Shown piece after piece: positions 43,695-52,933 of a DNA stretch of 64,000 nt (its first letter is position 1; every line of letters begins with the position of its first letter). Location of the stretch: contig OY781919.1 of the NCBI GenBank assembly GCA_963677215.1, positions 1,426,001 to 1,490,000 on the forward strand. The letters are read 5' to 3'. Position numbers and translations under genes: made by a program. The DNA is from G963676795 sp963677215. GTDB lineage: Bacteria; Desulfobacterota; Desulfuromonadia; Desulfuromonadales; Geopsychrobacteraceae. The notes beneath the pieces are model-generated. The model had not been told where the DNA came from. It was given only the letters and a program-made list of their open reading frames with translations, and made no database searches.

Positions 43695-45659
43695 ATGTAC
43701 AGTAATCTGTGGCTCATCCCATTCTTCCCTCTGGTCGGGGCGATTATCAACGGTCTGCTGGGTAAAAAGATCCGCAATGAAAAGCTCATCGGCGGACTCG
43801 GAACCCTGCTGATGTTCCTCTCCTTCCTGGTGGCGGCGCAGAACTTTCTGCACCTGCTCAGCGATAGCGAGAAGGTCCATCAATTGGTCATCGCCAAGTG
43901 GATTACGGTAGGGCAGCTCAACATCAACTGGGAATTCCTGCTCGATCCGCTCTCTGCGGTGATGATCATGGTCGTTACCGGCGTCGGTACCCTGATCCAT
44001 CTCTACTCGATCGGTTACATGCATGGTGAGGTCGGCTTCTACCGCTTCTTCTCCTACCTGAACCTGTTCGCCTTCTCAATGCTGATGCTGGTTCTGGGTG
44101 GAAACGCCCTGGTTATGTTCATCGGCTGGGAGGGTGTCGGCCTCTGCTCCTACCTGCTGATCGGCTACTATTTTGAAAAGAAGAGCGCTGGTGATGCAGC
44201 TAAGAAGGCCTTTGTCGTCAACCGGATTGGCGATTTCGGATTTCTCTGCGGTCTGTTTGTCCTGTTCTGGAGTCTCGGCAGCAAGGGGGTCTGGACTCTC
44301 AATTTCGTCGAGATCGCAGGCAGTGTTCACCTTCTTGAAGCCGGTGGTGTCATCGTCACCATCGTGACCCTTTGTTTCTTCCTCGGTGCTACCGGTAAAT
44401 CGGCTCAGATTCCGCTGTTTACCTGGCTGCCCGACGCGATGGAAGGCCCGACCCCGGTTTCGGCCCTGATCCATGCGGCGACCATGGTTACCGCCGGTGT
44501 CTACATGATTGGCCGGATGAACGGTCTGTTCGCCATGGCTCCGGCGACCATGATGACCATTGCCATCATCGGTGCGCTGACTGCGTTCTTTGCCGCGACC
44601 ATCGGCCTGGCACAGAACGACATCAAGCGGGTGCTGGCCTATTCGACTGTCTCCCAGCTCGGCTACATGTTTCTGGCCATGGGAGTTGGCGCCTTTTCGG
44701 CCGGTATCTTCCATCTGATGACCCACGCCTTCTTCAAGGCCTGTCTGTTCCTTGGCTCAGGTTCTGTCATTCATGGCATGCACCATGCCTATCATCATGC
44801 CCATCTGCATGACGATCCACAGGATATGCGCAACATGGGCGGCCTGCGTAAAAAGATGCCGATCACCTTTATCACCTTCCTGGTCTCGACCATCGCCATC
44901 GCCGGTGTTCCGCTCTTCTCGGGATTCTTCTCCAAGGACGAGATCCTCTGGTGGGCCTTCGGTTCGAGCCGTGGCCACTGGCTGCTCTGGGTCCTTGGCG
45001 CTGCTGCGGCCGGGATGACCGCTTTCTACATGTTCCGTCTGGTCTTCATGACCTTCTTCGGCGAGCAGAAGACTCATCCGAAAGCCAAGGACCATATCCC
45101 TGAATCTCCGGTGACCATTACCATTCCACTGATTATCCTCGGGATTCTGGCGGTTCTTGGTGGCTATATCGGTGTGCCGAAGCTGCTCGGTGGTATGAAT
45201 CGTTTCGAACATTTTCTCGCGCCGGTTTTTGAGCACAACCAGGAGCTGCATCACATTGCCGCTCATGGTGCCCATTCGACCGAATGGACCTTGATGATCG
45301 TCTCGGTGGTCATTGCTTTCATCGGTATCTTCGGCGCCTGGTTCATGTATATGAAGAATCCTGAGCTGCCGGTCCGTTTCACGGCCAGATTTGCCTTTGC
45401 CTACCGGGTTATCTTCAACAAGTGGTACATCGACGAACTCTACGATTTCGTCTTTGTCAATCCATGCAAGAAGATCGGCACCTTCCTCTGGCGGGCCATC
45501 GATGTCTGGATTGTCGACGGCATCGTCAACGGGATCGCCTGGGTGATCAAGGGGCTCGGCAATGGGCTGCGCTATACCCAGTCCGGCTATCTGTACAATT
45601 ATGCTGTGGTGATGGTGATCGGTGTCATCGTTATCGTCGGCTTCTACGTTTTTGATTAA
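43695..45659 (+). CDS. nuoL: NADH-quinone oxidoreductase subunit L
   Basis: 654-residue antiporter-like proton-pumping subunit with the long lateral helix at the C-terminus. GWEGVGLCSYLLIGY (the pumping glutamate), TGKSAQIPLFTWLPDAMEGP and LAYSTVSQLGYM are conserved. A His-rich loop (MHHAYHHAHLHDD) is common in the family. ATG at 43695 follows AGGAG; the in-frame TTG one codon earlier is rejected. Confidence 0.97.
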   Translation: MYSNLWLIPFFPLVGAIINGLLGKKIRNEKLIGGLGTLLMFLSFLVAAQNFLHLLSDSEKVHQLVIAKWITVGQLNINWEFLLDPLSAVMIMVVTGVGTLIHLYSIGYMHGEVGFYRFFSYLNLFAFSMLMLVLGGNALVMFIGWEGVGLCSYLLIGYYFEKKSAGDAAKKAFVVNRIGDFGFLCGLFVLFWSLGSKGVWTLNFVEIAGSVHLLEAGGVIVTIVTLCFFLGATGKSAQIPLFTWLPDAMEGPTPVSALIHAATMVTAGVYMIGRMNGLFAMAPATMMTIAIIGALTAFFAATIGLAQNDIKRVLAYSTVSQLGYMFLAMGVGAFSAGIFHLMTHAFFKACLFLGSGSVIHGMHHAYHHAHLHDDPQDMRNMGGLRKKMPITFITFLVSTIAIAGVPLFSGFFSKDEILWWAFGSSRGHWLLWVLGAAAAGMTAFYMFRLVFMTFFGEQKTHPKAKDHIPESPVTITIPLIILGILAVLGGYIGVPKLLGGMNRFEHFLAPVFEHNQELHHIAAHGAHSTEWTLMIVSVVIAFIGIFGAWFMYMKNPELPVRFTARFAFAYRVIFNKWYIDELYDFVFVNPCKKIGTFLWRAIDVWIVDGIVNGIAWVIKGLGNGLRYTQSGYLYNYAVVMVIGVIVIVGFYVFD

Positions 45660-45702
45660 TGTTCGCCAGGTAATGCGATAGAGCTACAAGGAGCGATTCC
45701 AC

Positions 45703-47295
45703 ATGGCTGAAAATCTGTTAACCATTATGACCTTCCTTCCTCTTGTCGGGATGTTGTTGCTGCTTTTGATCCCGAAGGCGAATGAAGGGCTGCTCAAAGG
45801 GTTTACTCTGGCGTTCACCCTGATCACCTTTTTCGTCAGTCTGCCACTGGCCTTCAACGATGTCTTTACAACCTCCGGAGATATGCACTACCGGCAGTTT
45901 GTCGAGTGGATCAACGTCGGTGATTTCTTCCAGATGAACTATAACGTGGGTGTTGACGGTATCAGCCTGTGGCTGGTCATGCTGACGACCTTCATTATGC
46001 CGATCGCCGTGCTTTCGACCTGGAATGCCATCGAAAAGAACACTAAGGGATTCATGGCGATGCTGCTGCTCCTGGAAACCGGGATGCTGGGTGCCTTCGT
46101 CTCTTTGGATCTGTTCCTTTTCTATATTTTCTGGGAACTGATGCTGATTCCGATGTACTTCCTGATCGGCATCTGGGGTGGCAAGAACCGTATCTACGCT
46201 GCGGTCAAGTTCTTCATCTACACAGCGGTCGGCTCGCTGCTGATGCTGGTGGCGATCATCTTCCTTTACTATTTCGCTGCCAAGAGCGGTGTCGCCCTGC
46301 ACGGTTTTGATATCGCCGAGTTCTACAAGCTGGACCTGCCGTACAACGCCCAGTTCTGGCTGTTCCTCGCCTTTGGTTTCAGTTTTGCGATCAAGGTGCC
46401 GATGTTCCCGCTGCACACTTGGTTACCGGATGCTCATACCGAGGCGCCGACCGCAGGTTCGGTTATTCTGGCCGCTGTGCTGCTGAAGATGGGCACCTAT
46501 GGCTATGTCCGTTTTGCCATGCCGCTGTTCCCGGATGCGTTACCAACCTTCATCCCCTGGCTGTCGCTGCTGGCAGTGATCGGCATCATCTACGGTTCAC
46601 TGGTGGCGATGATGCAGGAAGATGTCAAGAAGCTGGTCGCCTACTCATCGGTCGCTCACCTTGGTTTCGTCATGCTCGGCGTCTTTGCCCTCAACCTGCA
46701 GGGGATGGCCGGTGGCATGATCCAGATGATCAACCACGGGGTTTCGACCGGCGCGCTGTTCCTTATCGTCGGCTTTATCTATGAGCGGCGTCATACCCGC
46801 CTGATCACCGAGTTCGGCGGTCTGGCTCACAAGATGCCGATCTTTGCCACCATCTTCATGATCATCACCTTCTCGTCGATCGGGCTACCCGGCACCAACG
46901 GTTTCGTCGGCGAGTTCCTGGCCCTGATGGGTGCTTTCCAGGGCGGTTTGCGCTGGTATGCGGTCTTTGCTACTACCGGTGTTATCCTCGCTGCGGTCTA
47001 CATGCTGTGGATGTATCAGCGGGTCATGTTCGGCAAGATCACCAATCCGGCTAATGAAAAACTGAAGGATCTGTCGGCACGGGAAATCATTTTGATGTTG
47101 CCATTGCTGCTTTTTGTCTTTTGGATCGGGATTTATCCGAACACCTTTTTTGAGAAGATGAATCCGGCGATGGAGAAGGTTCTGGCGCAGATGGGGGCAC
47201 CGCATGCGGTTGTTGAGATTCAACATCCGGTGGTACCGGCCCATGCTCCTGTGCCAGCGCACGGCGAGCACGCACCGGCCGAAGGCCATGAGTAA
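45703..47295 (+). CDS. nuoM: NADH-quinone oxidoreductase subunit M
   Basis: 530-residue antiporter-like subunit with 14 helices; pumping glutamate in FYIFWELMLIPMYFLIG and lysine in AIKVPMFPLHTWLPDAH. The last 30 residues form a His- and Pro-rich hydrophilic tail (HPVVPAHAPVPAHGEHAP) not usual in NuoM. Starts with CAAGGAG upstream. Confidence 0.96.
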   Translation: MAENLLTIMTFLPLVGMLLLLLIPKANEGLLKGFTLAFTLITFFVSLPLAFNDVFTTSGDMHYRQFVEWINVGDFFQMNYNVGVDGISLWLVMLTTFIMPIAVLSTWNAIEKNTKGFMAMLLLLETGMLGAFVSLDLFLFYIFWELMLIPMYFLIGIWGGKNRIYAAVKFFIYTAVGSLLMLVAIIFLYYFAAKSGVALHGFDIAEFYKLDLPYNAQFWLFLAFGFSFAIKVPMFPLHTWLPDAHTEAPTAGSVILAAVLLKMGTYGYVRFAMPLFPDALPTFIPWLSLLAVIGIIYGSLVAMMQEDVKKLVAYSSVAHLGFVMLGVFALNLQGMAGGMIQMINHGVSTGALFLIVGFIYERRHTRLITEFGGLAHKMPIFATIFMIITFSSIGLPGTNGFVGEFLALMGAFQGGLRWYAVFATTGVILAAVYMLWMYQRVMFGKITNPANEKLKDLSAREIILMLPLLLFVFWIGIYPNTFFEKMNPAMEKVLAQMGAPHAVVEIQHPVVPAHAPVPAHGEHAPAEGHE

Positions 47296-47329
47296 TCTGT
47301 AATAACACTGGTTCTTTAGGAGCTGTTTG

Positions 47330-48790
47330 ATGGAAAATCTGGTTCAAGAAGCCATCCAGAATGTGAATCTGCAAGCGATCATGCCGTCGCTGGTTCTTTG
47401 CGTCTGTGCGATGGTCCTGCTGCTGATCGGCGTCTTCTCCAAACGTGGCAGCACGTCTCATGTGGCCTGGCTGAGCATCGTCGCCCTGATCTTCACCGGG
47501 TTCGTGACCTTAAGCGGCTGGAATAACCCACAGGCTGGATTTGCGGGAGCTGTGCTGCTTGACAACTTCGCGACATTTTTCAGTATGATCTGCCTGATCG
47601 CGGCCGGTCTGACGATCCTGATGTCGGACAACTACCTCAAGCGTGAGGAGTTCCCGGTCAGCGAATACTATCCGTTGATTCTGTTCACCACGGCGGGCGC
47701 CATGTGGATGGCATCCGGCACTGATCTGATGACCATTTTCCTCGGCCTTGAGGTGTTGTCTGTCTCTCTCTATATCCTGGCCGGCTACTTCCGCGATCAG
47801 GTCAAGTCGAACGAGGCAGGTCTGAAGTATTTCTTTCTTGGAGCCTTCTCGACGGGCTTTCTGCTCTACGGTGTCGCACTGCTCTACGGCGTTACCGGTA
47901 CCACCAAGATCGAGGGGATCGCTGCTTACATGCTGGCGCATCCGGCGCAGTTGCATAACATCATGTTCGTTGCCGGAGGACTGTTGCTGCTGGTCGGTTT
48001 TCTCTTCAAGGTTGCTGCGGCGCCATTCCATATGTGGACACCGGATGTCTACCAGGGAGCTCCGACCCCGATTACCGCATTTATGAGCGCAGGACCCAAG
48101 GCTGCTGCTTTTGCCGCCTTCATCCGGGTGACAATTCTCGGTCTGGACGGGATGCATCTGGAGTTGGCCAATCTGTTCTGGGTTCTTGCGGTGCTGACCA
48201 TGATCGTCGGCAACTTTATCGCGCTCAGTCAGAAGGATCTCAAGCGCCTGCTCGCCTATTCGTCGATCGCCCATGCCGGCTACGCCCTGGTTGGTCTGGT
48301 GGCCTGGAATGAGGTCGGACTCTCCGCGATTCTCTTTTATATGATGGTTTACACCTTCATGAACATGGGTGCTTTTGCCGTGCTGGTGCTGATCGGCAAG
48401 AAGGGGGAGGAGAACCTCACCCTCGACGGCATTGCCGGTCTCGGCTATAAAAAACCGGTAATGGGGATCGCCTTGTGTATATTTCTCTTTTCGCTGATGG
48501 GATTGCCGCCGACTGCTGGTTTTACCGGCAAGTTCTTCATCTTTGCCGGTGCCATCAAGGCTGGATACATCTGGCTGGCAGTCCTCGGTATCCTCAATTC
48601 CGCAGTGTCGCTCTTTTACTATCTGAGAATCATGGTCCAGATGTACTTTCGCGATCCACAGGAGGATTTCTCCTGGGTTTCGATCAATGTGCCGGTCGCG
48701 ATTTCGATCGTCATCTCGGTTGTCGGGGTTCTCTACCTGGGGATCATTCCAGGTTCGCTGATGCAGTTGGCTAAACTGGCTGGCTTGTAG
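47330..48790 (+). CDS. nuoN: NADH-quinone oxidoreductase subunit N
   Basis: 486-residue antiporter-like subunit and last gene of the operon. Conserved segments include GLEVLSVSLYILAGY, FKVAAAPFHMWTPDVYQGAP and LLAYSSIAHAGY. ATG at 47330 follows AGGAG by 7 nt; TTG at 47327 is rejected. A perfect palindromic terminator follows. Confidence 0.96.
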   Translation: MENLVQEAIQNVNLQAIMPSLVLCVCAMVLLLIGVFSKRGSTSHVAWLSIVALIFTGFVTLSGWNNPQAGFAGAVLLDNFATFFSMICLIAAGLTILMSDNYLKREEFPVSEYYPLILFTTAGAMWMASGTDLMTIFLGLEVLSVSLYILAGYFRDQVKSNEAGLKYFFLGAFSTGFLLYGVALLYGVTGTTKIEGIAAYMLAHPAQLHNIMFVAGGLLLLVGFLFKVAAAPFHMWTPDVYQGAPTPITAFMSAGPKAAAFAAFIRVTILGLDGMHLELANLFWVLAVLTMIVGNFIALSQKDLKRLLAYSSIAHAGYALVGLVAWNEVGLSAILFYMMVYTFMNMGAFAVLVLIGKKGEENLTLDGIAGLGYKKPVMGIALCIFLFSLMGLPPTAGFTGKFFIFAGAIKAGYIWLAVLGILNSAVSLFYYLRIMVQMYFRDPQEDFSWVSINVPVAISIVISVVGVLYLGIIPGSLMQLAKLAGL

Positions 48791-48820
48791 AACTGACAAA
48801 TTGAAAAGCTTTTGAATTAG

Positions 48821-48848
48821 AAGCCCGCCGGATATCCGGCGGGCTTTT
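48821..48848 (+). terminator. Rho-independent terminator of the nuo operon
   Basis: Perfect 13-bp arms AAGCCCGCCGGAT / ATCCGGCGGGCTT directly followed by TT and CTGTTT. Starts 30 bp after the nuoN stop. Confidence 0.88.
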
Positions 48849-48891
48849 CTGTTTAACCTTCGAACGAGTTCATCTAATGGGCAGAACCGGA

Positions 48892-48908
48892 AAGCCGCTT
48901 TGCGGCTT
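48892..48908 (-). terminator. Hairpin after mltG
   Basis: AAGCCGC-TTT-GCGGCTT, 24 bp beyond the mltG stop on the minus strand, with only a short T-run. Confidence 0.45.
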
Positions 48909-48932
48909 AATGGTTTGAAACAGGCCTTAATG

Positions 48933-49946
48933 TTAGCGGTTTTTCTTGCGGTAGATGAGATATTCGCGTACTGCTCTGTTGTGTTCGACCAAGGTTTTGG
49001 AAAAATGGTGCCCGCCGTTGCCGCTGGCGACAAAATAGAGATACTTGGTCTGGGCCGGATGCGCTGCCGCCTCAAGGGCTGCTTTGCCGGGGCTGGCGAT
49101 CGGGCCGGGGGGCAGGCCGCGCATCAGATAGGTGTTGTACGGCGTCGGGGTCTGAAGATGCTTGCGGGTGATGTTGCCGTCGTAATCCTTGATGCCGTAA
49201 ATGACGGTCGGGTCGGTCTGAAGTGGAATACCCCTCTTGAGACGATTATGAAAGACCGATGAAATCAGCGGCATCTCTTCGACAACGCCGGTCTCCTTTT
49301 CGATGATCGACGCCAGGGTAACAAGCTGATGGGCATTCAGATTATATGTTTTGCCAGCCGCTAACAGATCGTCTGTCAGGTGCTGGCGACAAAGGTCGAC
49401 CATCATCTTCAACAGCGCCTTTTCAGTGGTTCCCTCGGTAAAAACATAGGTATCAGGAAAAAGGTAGCCCTCAAGACTATCACCCGGGATCTTCAGCTCT
49501 TTAAGAAATTCCTTTTCATAGGCCAGTTGCAGCATCTGCTGCTTATCTCCGTAGCCGGCCTCGGCGATGCGCTCAACGATCTGCACCAGGGTAAAACCTT
49601 CAGGAATGGTCAGGCGGACCTTGATGGTATCGCCTGCAAGCAGGCGCTGAAAGACCTGCTGTGGGGTAGCCGGTTCAGAGAAGCTGTAGTGACCAGCCTG
49701 GATATGTCCGCCCTGATTACTGAGCCGGGCCAGCAGACGCAGAGACAGCGAGCTGGTAATAACTCCCTGCTGCTCCAGACGGCGAGCCACCAGGCCCAGG
49801 CTGCTGCCTGGTTCAATCGCCAGGGTAACGGGCGCTTCGGGGGCATGGGGACTGTTGATCTGGTTATAGATAAAAGTTCCGCCTGCTGCTCCGGCTACCA
49901 GGATCAAAATCAGAAGGCCGATTAAAAGTCTGAACAGCAGCTTCAT
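48933..49946 (-). CDS. mltG: Endolytic murein transglycosylase MltG
   Basis: 337-residue YceG/MltG protein: one N-terminal membrane anchor (about 5-26), a LysM-like region, and the lytic transglycosylase domain with the catalytic glutamate in SIIEKETG and the family stretch SSVFHNRL...LQTDPTVIYG. It cleaves nascent glycan strands and is thought to set their length. Its ATG overlaps the plsY stop by 1 nt (TGATG), so the two are coupled. Confidence 0.95.
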   Translation of the reverse strand: MKLLFRLLIGLLILILVAGAAGGTFIYNQINSPHAPEAPVTLAIEPGSSLGLVARRLEQQGVITSSLSLRLLARLSNQGGHIQAGHYSFSEPATPQQVFQRLLAGDTIKVRLTIPEGFTLVQIVERIAEAGYGDKQQMLQLAYEKEFLKELKIPGDSLEGYLFPDTYVFTEGTTEKALLKMMVDLCRQHLTDDLLAAGKTYNLNAHQLVTLASIIEKETGVVEEMPLISSVFHNRLKRGIPLQTDPTVIYGIKDYDGNITRKHLQTPTPYNTYLMRGLPPGPIASPGKAALEAAAHPAQTKYLYFVASGNGGHHFSKTLVEHNRAVREYLIYRKKNR

Positions 49947-50530
49947 CAGATCTTGAACCGATTTTCGGTTCCGGCACGCAGGCGCTCAATATTGCCGCGA
50001 TGGCGCCAGATGACAATTGCAGCGATAATAAGGGTTGCGCCAAAGAGTGGCAGTGACCGATTGAAATAGGCGATGACAAAGGGGATGACCGCAGCTGCCG
50101 TGATCGATGCCAGTGAGATATAGCGCCAGATCAGCAGGACAACAATAAACACCAGCAGGGCAACCAGAATCGCCTTGGGGGAGAGAACCAGGAAGATGCC
50201 CAGGGCTGTTGCGACCCCTTTCCCTCCTTTGAAGCCGAGATAGATCGGGTAACAGTGGCCGATGAAAGCGGCCAGAGAGACCAGAGCCACCCCTTCAAGA
50301 GGCAGGCCGAGTTTGATGGCGATAAGGACCGGAACAACACCCTTCAGGCAGTCGCCGACCAGGGTCAGAATCCCCATTTTGCGCCCGGCGACACGATAGA
50401 CATTGGTCGCGCCAATGTTGCCGCTACCCGCTTTACGGATATCGCTGCCGCCGACCAGGCGGGTCAGCAGGACACCTGTAGGGATAGCGCCGATCAGGTA
50501 GGCGACACAGATCATCAGAATCAGGATCAT
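49946..50530 (-). CDS. plsY: Acyl-phosphate:glycerol-3-phosphate acyltransferase
   Basis: 194-residue membrane enzyme for the first step of phosphatidic acid synthesis. The three PlsY motifs are visible: SGNIGATNVYRVAGRK, GFKGGKGVATALG and, near the end, the RHRGNIERL stretch; five helices. ATG at 50530 has GGAG 5 nt upstream. Confidence 0.95.
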   Translation of the reverse strand: MILILMICVAYLIGAIPTGVLLTRLVGGSDIRKAGSGNIGATNVYRVAGRKMGILTLVGDCLKGVVPVLIAIKLGLPLEGVALVSLAAFIGHCYPIYLGFKGGKGVATALGIFLVLSPKAILVALLVFIVVLLIWRYISLASITAAAVIPFVIAYFNRSLPLFGATLIIAAIVIWRHRGNIERLRAGTENRFKI

Positions 50531-50556
50531 AATTGCTCCATAGGTAGCTATTTGAA

Positions 50557-50940
50557 TTAATTTGATTGTTTGTTCGACATGGCTTTGCGGTATTCACGGA
50601 TGGCTCCGTGAACGGCGCTGGCAGCGAGATTGGAACAGTGCATTTTTTCCGGGGGCAGACCGTCAAGAGCCGCAGCAATTACATCATCGGTGATCTCCAG
50701 AGCCTGATCCAGGGTCTTGCCCTTGACCAGCTCAGTCGCAATCGAGGCCGTTGCGATCGCCGCACCGCAGCCGATGACCTTGTACTTGATATCGACAATC
50801 TGGTTGTTTTCTATCTGCAGTGTCATCAGCAGGGAATCGCCGCAGTTCGGATCTCCGACCTGAACCAGAACGGTCGGGTTGTCGATGATACCGACATTGC
50901 GCGGATTGCTGAAGTGGTCCATGACTTTTTCGGTATACAC
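50557..50940 (-). CDS. iscU: IscU/NifU-type iron-sulfur cluster scaffold
   Basis: 127-residue scaffold with the three cluster cysteines C33 (DPNCGD), C58 (VIGCGA) and C102 (KMHCSN), and D35 next to the first. The GTG start at 50940 gives the family N-terminus MYTEKVMDHFSNPRNVG and has AAAGGG 9-10 nt upstream. No cysteine desulfurase gene is adjacent, so sulfur must come from elsewhere. C-terminal Nfu domain absent, so it is IscU-like rather than full NifU. Confidence 0.92.
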   Translation of the reverse strand: MYTEKVMDHFSNPRNVGIIDNPTVLVQVGDPNCGDSLLMTLQIENNQIVDIKYKVIGCGAAIATASIATELVKGKTLDQALEITDDVIAAALDGLPPEKMHCSNLAASAVHGAIREYRKAMSNKQSN

Positions 50941-51076
50941 GAAAAGACGCCCTTTGCGAAAGATCCATAGGTCACAGGTAAACTGCAGTCTACCGTTTTG
51001 ACCATATGCAGGGCAATAAATTATTCTTTTGGCGGGTTTGTTAACTCAGAAATGAGTGTATGGAACTGCCGGGGCG

Positions 51077-51241
51077 TCAGTGATGAGCGCCCCAGCGGGT
51101 GATTAGATGAAACTTTTCGACGTCGCTCAGGCCGTCTTCACCTGTCGCCCGACCGTCTCTGGTCCAGCTTTTCAGATGAGCTGCGCTTACTACGACAAGC
51201 AACGTCAGGGCGAATAACAGGATAAAAAATAAAAAGCTCAT
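51077..51241 (-). CDS. 54-residue single-pass membrane protein
   Basis: Short gene with a very good ribosome site (GGAGG, 5 nt before ATG at 51241). The product has one N-terminal hydrophobic helix (about residues 2-20, FLFFILLFALTLLVVV) and a soluble tail of about 34 residues with mixed charge. No family recognised. It is divergent from a LysR-type regulator gene with a 102-bp gap, so it could be that regulator's target, though no clear T-N11-A site was found. Confidence 0.6.
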   Translation of the reverse strand: MSFLFFILLFALTLLVVVSAAHLKSWTRDGRATGEDGLSDVEKFHLITRWGAHH

Positions 51242-51343
51242 AGCGGCCTCCGGAATAAATCGGTTGATGTCCTGTTGAAATACTAGACAGATAAGATGTA
51301 TAAGTAAAATCGCAAATAATTAACTATTGTATAGGAATTGCTT

Positions 51344-52324
51344 ATGCTTCCGGATTTGAATCGGCTCAAGCTGTTTTATTATGTCTATCGTGCGCGTAGT
51401 GTTGTTGGCGCCGCCGCGGAGCTGAATATTTCCCAGCCGGCAGTCAGCCAGCAGCTGCAGAAGCTGGAAGCTGAACTGAAGACCGCACTCTTTACCAGAC
51501 TGCACAAGAAACTGGTTCCGACCTCGGCCGGAGAACGGCTGTTTTCTCTCGTCTCGCCGATGATCGATGGGCTGGAAGATGGCCTGCCATTTATCCGGCA
51601 ACCGAGCGATACTCCTGCCGGATTGCTACGTATCGGTGCGCCTCGTGAATTCGGCAAGTATTACCTGCCCCGCTTCTGCGCTGATTTTCGCAAGCTTTAC
51701 CCGGACGTTTCCTTCGGTTTCAAGCTCAAGGAATCGCTGCCGTTGATGACCATGTTGCGTGAGGGAATACTCGACTTCGCGTTGGTCGATGTCTATTTTG
51801 AGGAGGGGGCGCTGGCCGGTTTCAAGGATATCTTCAGCTATGATCCACTACTACGCGAAGAGATGCTGCTGGTCTGCTCCAAGAGTTATTATGATCAGCG
51901 GATCGCCGGGAATCATTCCCTTGAGCATCTGGCAAGCCAGGATTTTGTTACCGATGAGGATGACCCCTCGATTCTCGATGTCTGGTTCCGTCATCACTTC
52001 GAACGGGTTCCCGACAAGCTGAATATCGTTATGCGCTTCGACAGTCATGAAGCGCTGTTGACCAGCCTGGTTTTGGGGCAGGGGCTCGGGGTGGCAACCG
52101 CCCATCTGATGTGGGATGAACTGCAGAGTGGTGAACTGATACCGCTGACGACTCGGCACGAAAACCTGGTCAACATGATTTCCCTGGTTCAGCTGCAGGA
52201 CAAGGTGCCGACTCTGACCGAGAAAACCTTTCGTGATTTTCTGCTCAAAGCGATTGGGCAGAAGGATGTTCTGGAGCGTTTTCAGCGAGTTCAGCGGATT
52301 AAAGCGATCTTTACTGACAATTAA
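51344..52324 (+). CDS. LysR-family transcriptional regulator
   Basis: 326-residue regulator: N-terminal winged helix-turn-helix (LKLFYYVYRARSVVGAAAEL, SQPAVSQQLQKLE) and a periplasmic-binding-like effector domain from about residue 90. ATG at 51344 has AGGA 7 nt upstream; an in-frame TTG two codons earlier is less likely. The gene ends overlapping the convergent macrodomain gene stop by 4 nt. Effector and targets unknown. Confidence 0.92.
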   Translation: MLPDLNRLKLFYYVYRARSVVGAAAELNISQPAVSQQLQKLEAELKTALFTRLHKKLVPTSAGERLFSLVSPMIDGLEDGLPFIRQPSDTPAGLLRIGAPREFGKYYLPRFCADFRKLYPDVSFGFKLKESLPLMTMLREGILDFALVDVYFEEGALAGFKDIFSYDPLLREEMLLVCSKSYYDQRIAGNHSLEHLASQDFVTDEDDPSILDVWFRHHFERVPDKLNIVMRFDSHEALLTSLVLGQGLGVATAHLMWDELQSGELIPLTTRHENLVNMISLVQLQDKVPTLTEKTFRDFLLKAIGQKDVLERFQRVQRIKAIFTDN

Positions 52325-52839
52325 AAACGTTCAAGCGTTGATTTCGCTTCAGTAAAGGCACAAAGAACCTCTTCGGAAAAGCAAACGATGATAACATGTT
52401 CAAGGGAAGAGGGGTGTTGTAGAAAATCATTAATCGTGCTGACCGCGATACGCGTTGCCTGATCGAGGGGGTAGCGGTAGACACCGCAGCTGATGGCCGG
52501 AAAGGCGATGGTTTTCAATGAAAGGGCTGCAGCCAGCTCCAGACTGGTGCGATAGGCGGAAGCGAGCAGTTTGGCTTCGTCATGTTCACCCCCCTGCCAG
52601 ATCGGTCCGACGGCGTGGATAACATATTTGGTCGGCAGCCGGTAGCCGGCCGTGATCTTGGCGGAGCCGGTCGGGCAACCGCCCAGCGTCTGGCATTCCT
52701 CAAGCAATTCCGGACCCGCTGCTTGCTGGATCGCTCCGTCGACTCCGCCACCGCCAGCCAGTCTGCTGTTGGCTGCGTTGACGATGGCATCGACCGCGAG
52801 CCTGGTGATGTCTCCTTCGACAATCTCAATTCGATCCAT
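52321..52839 (-). CDS. Macrodomain protein (O-acetyl-ADP-ribose deacetylase type)
   Basis: 172-residue single macrodomain. Motifs: GDITRLAVDAIVNAAN, the glycine-rich LAGGGGVDGAI, GGCPTGSAKIT and the substrate-loop PAISCGVYRYP, all as in YmdB-type ADP-ribosyl hydrolases. Acts on ADP-ribose derivatives in the cytoplasm. Not beside a DarT-like toxin gene, so an antitoxin role is not indicated. Confidence 0.93.
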   Translation of the reverse strand: MDRIEIVEGDITRLAVDAIVNAANSRLAGGGGVDGAIQQAAGPELLEECQTLGGCPTGSAKITAGYRLPTKYVIHAVGPIWQGGEHDEAKLLASAYRTSLELAAALSLKTIAFPAISCGVYRYPLDQATRIAVSTINDFLQHPSSLEHVIIVCFSEEVLCAFTEAKSTLERF

Positions 52840-52933
52840 ACCTGTTCTCCTCGTCTTGGCCGGAAGATAAACGCTGATATTTCAGCAGTCTATCATAATA
52901 TTCATGAAATATAAAAAATGTTGAACAGATTGT

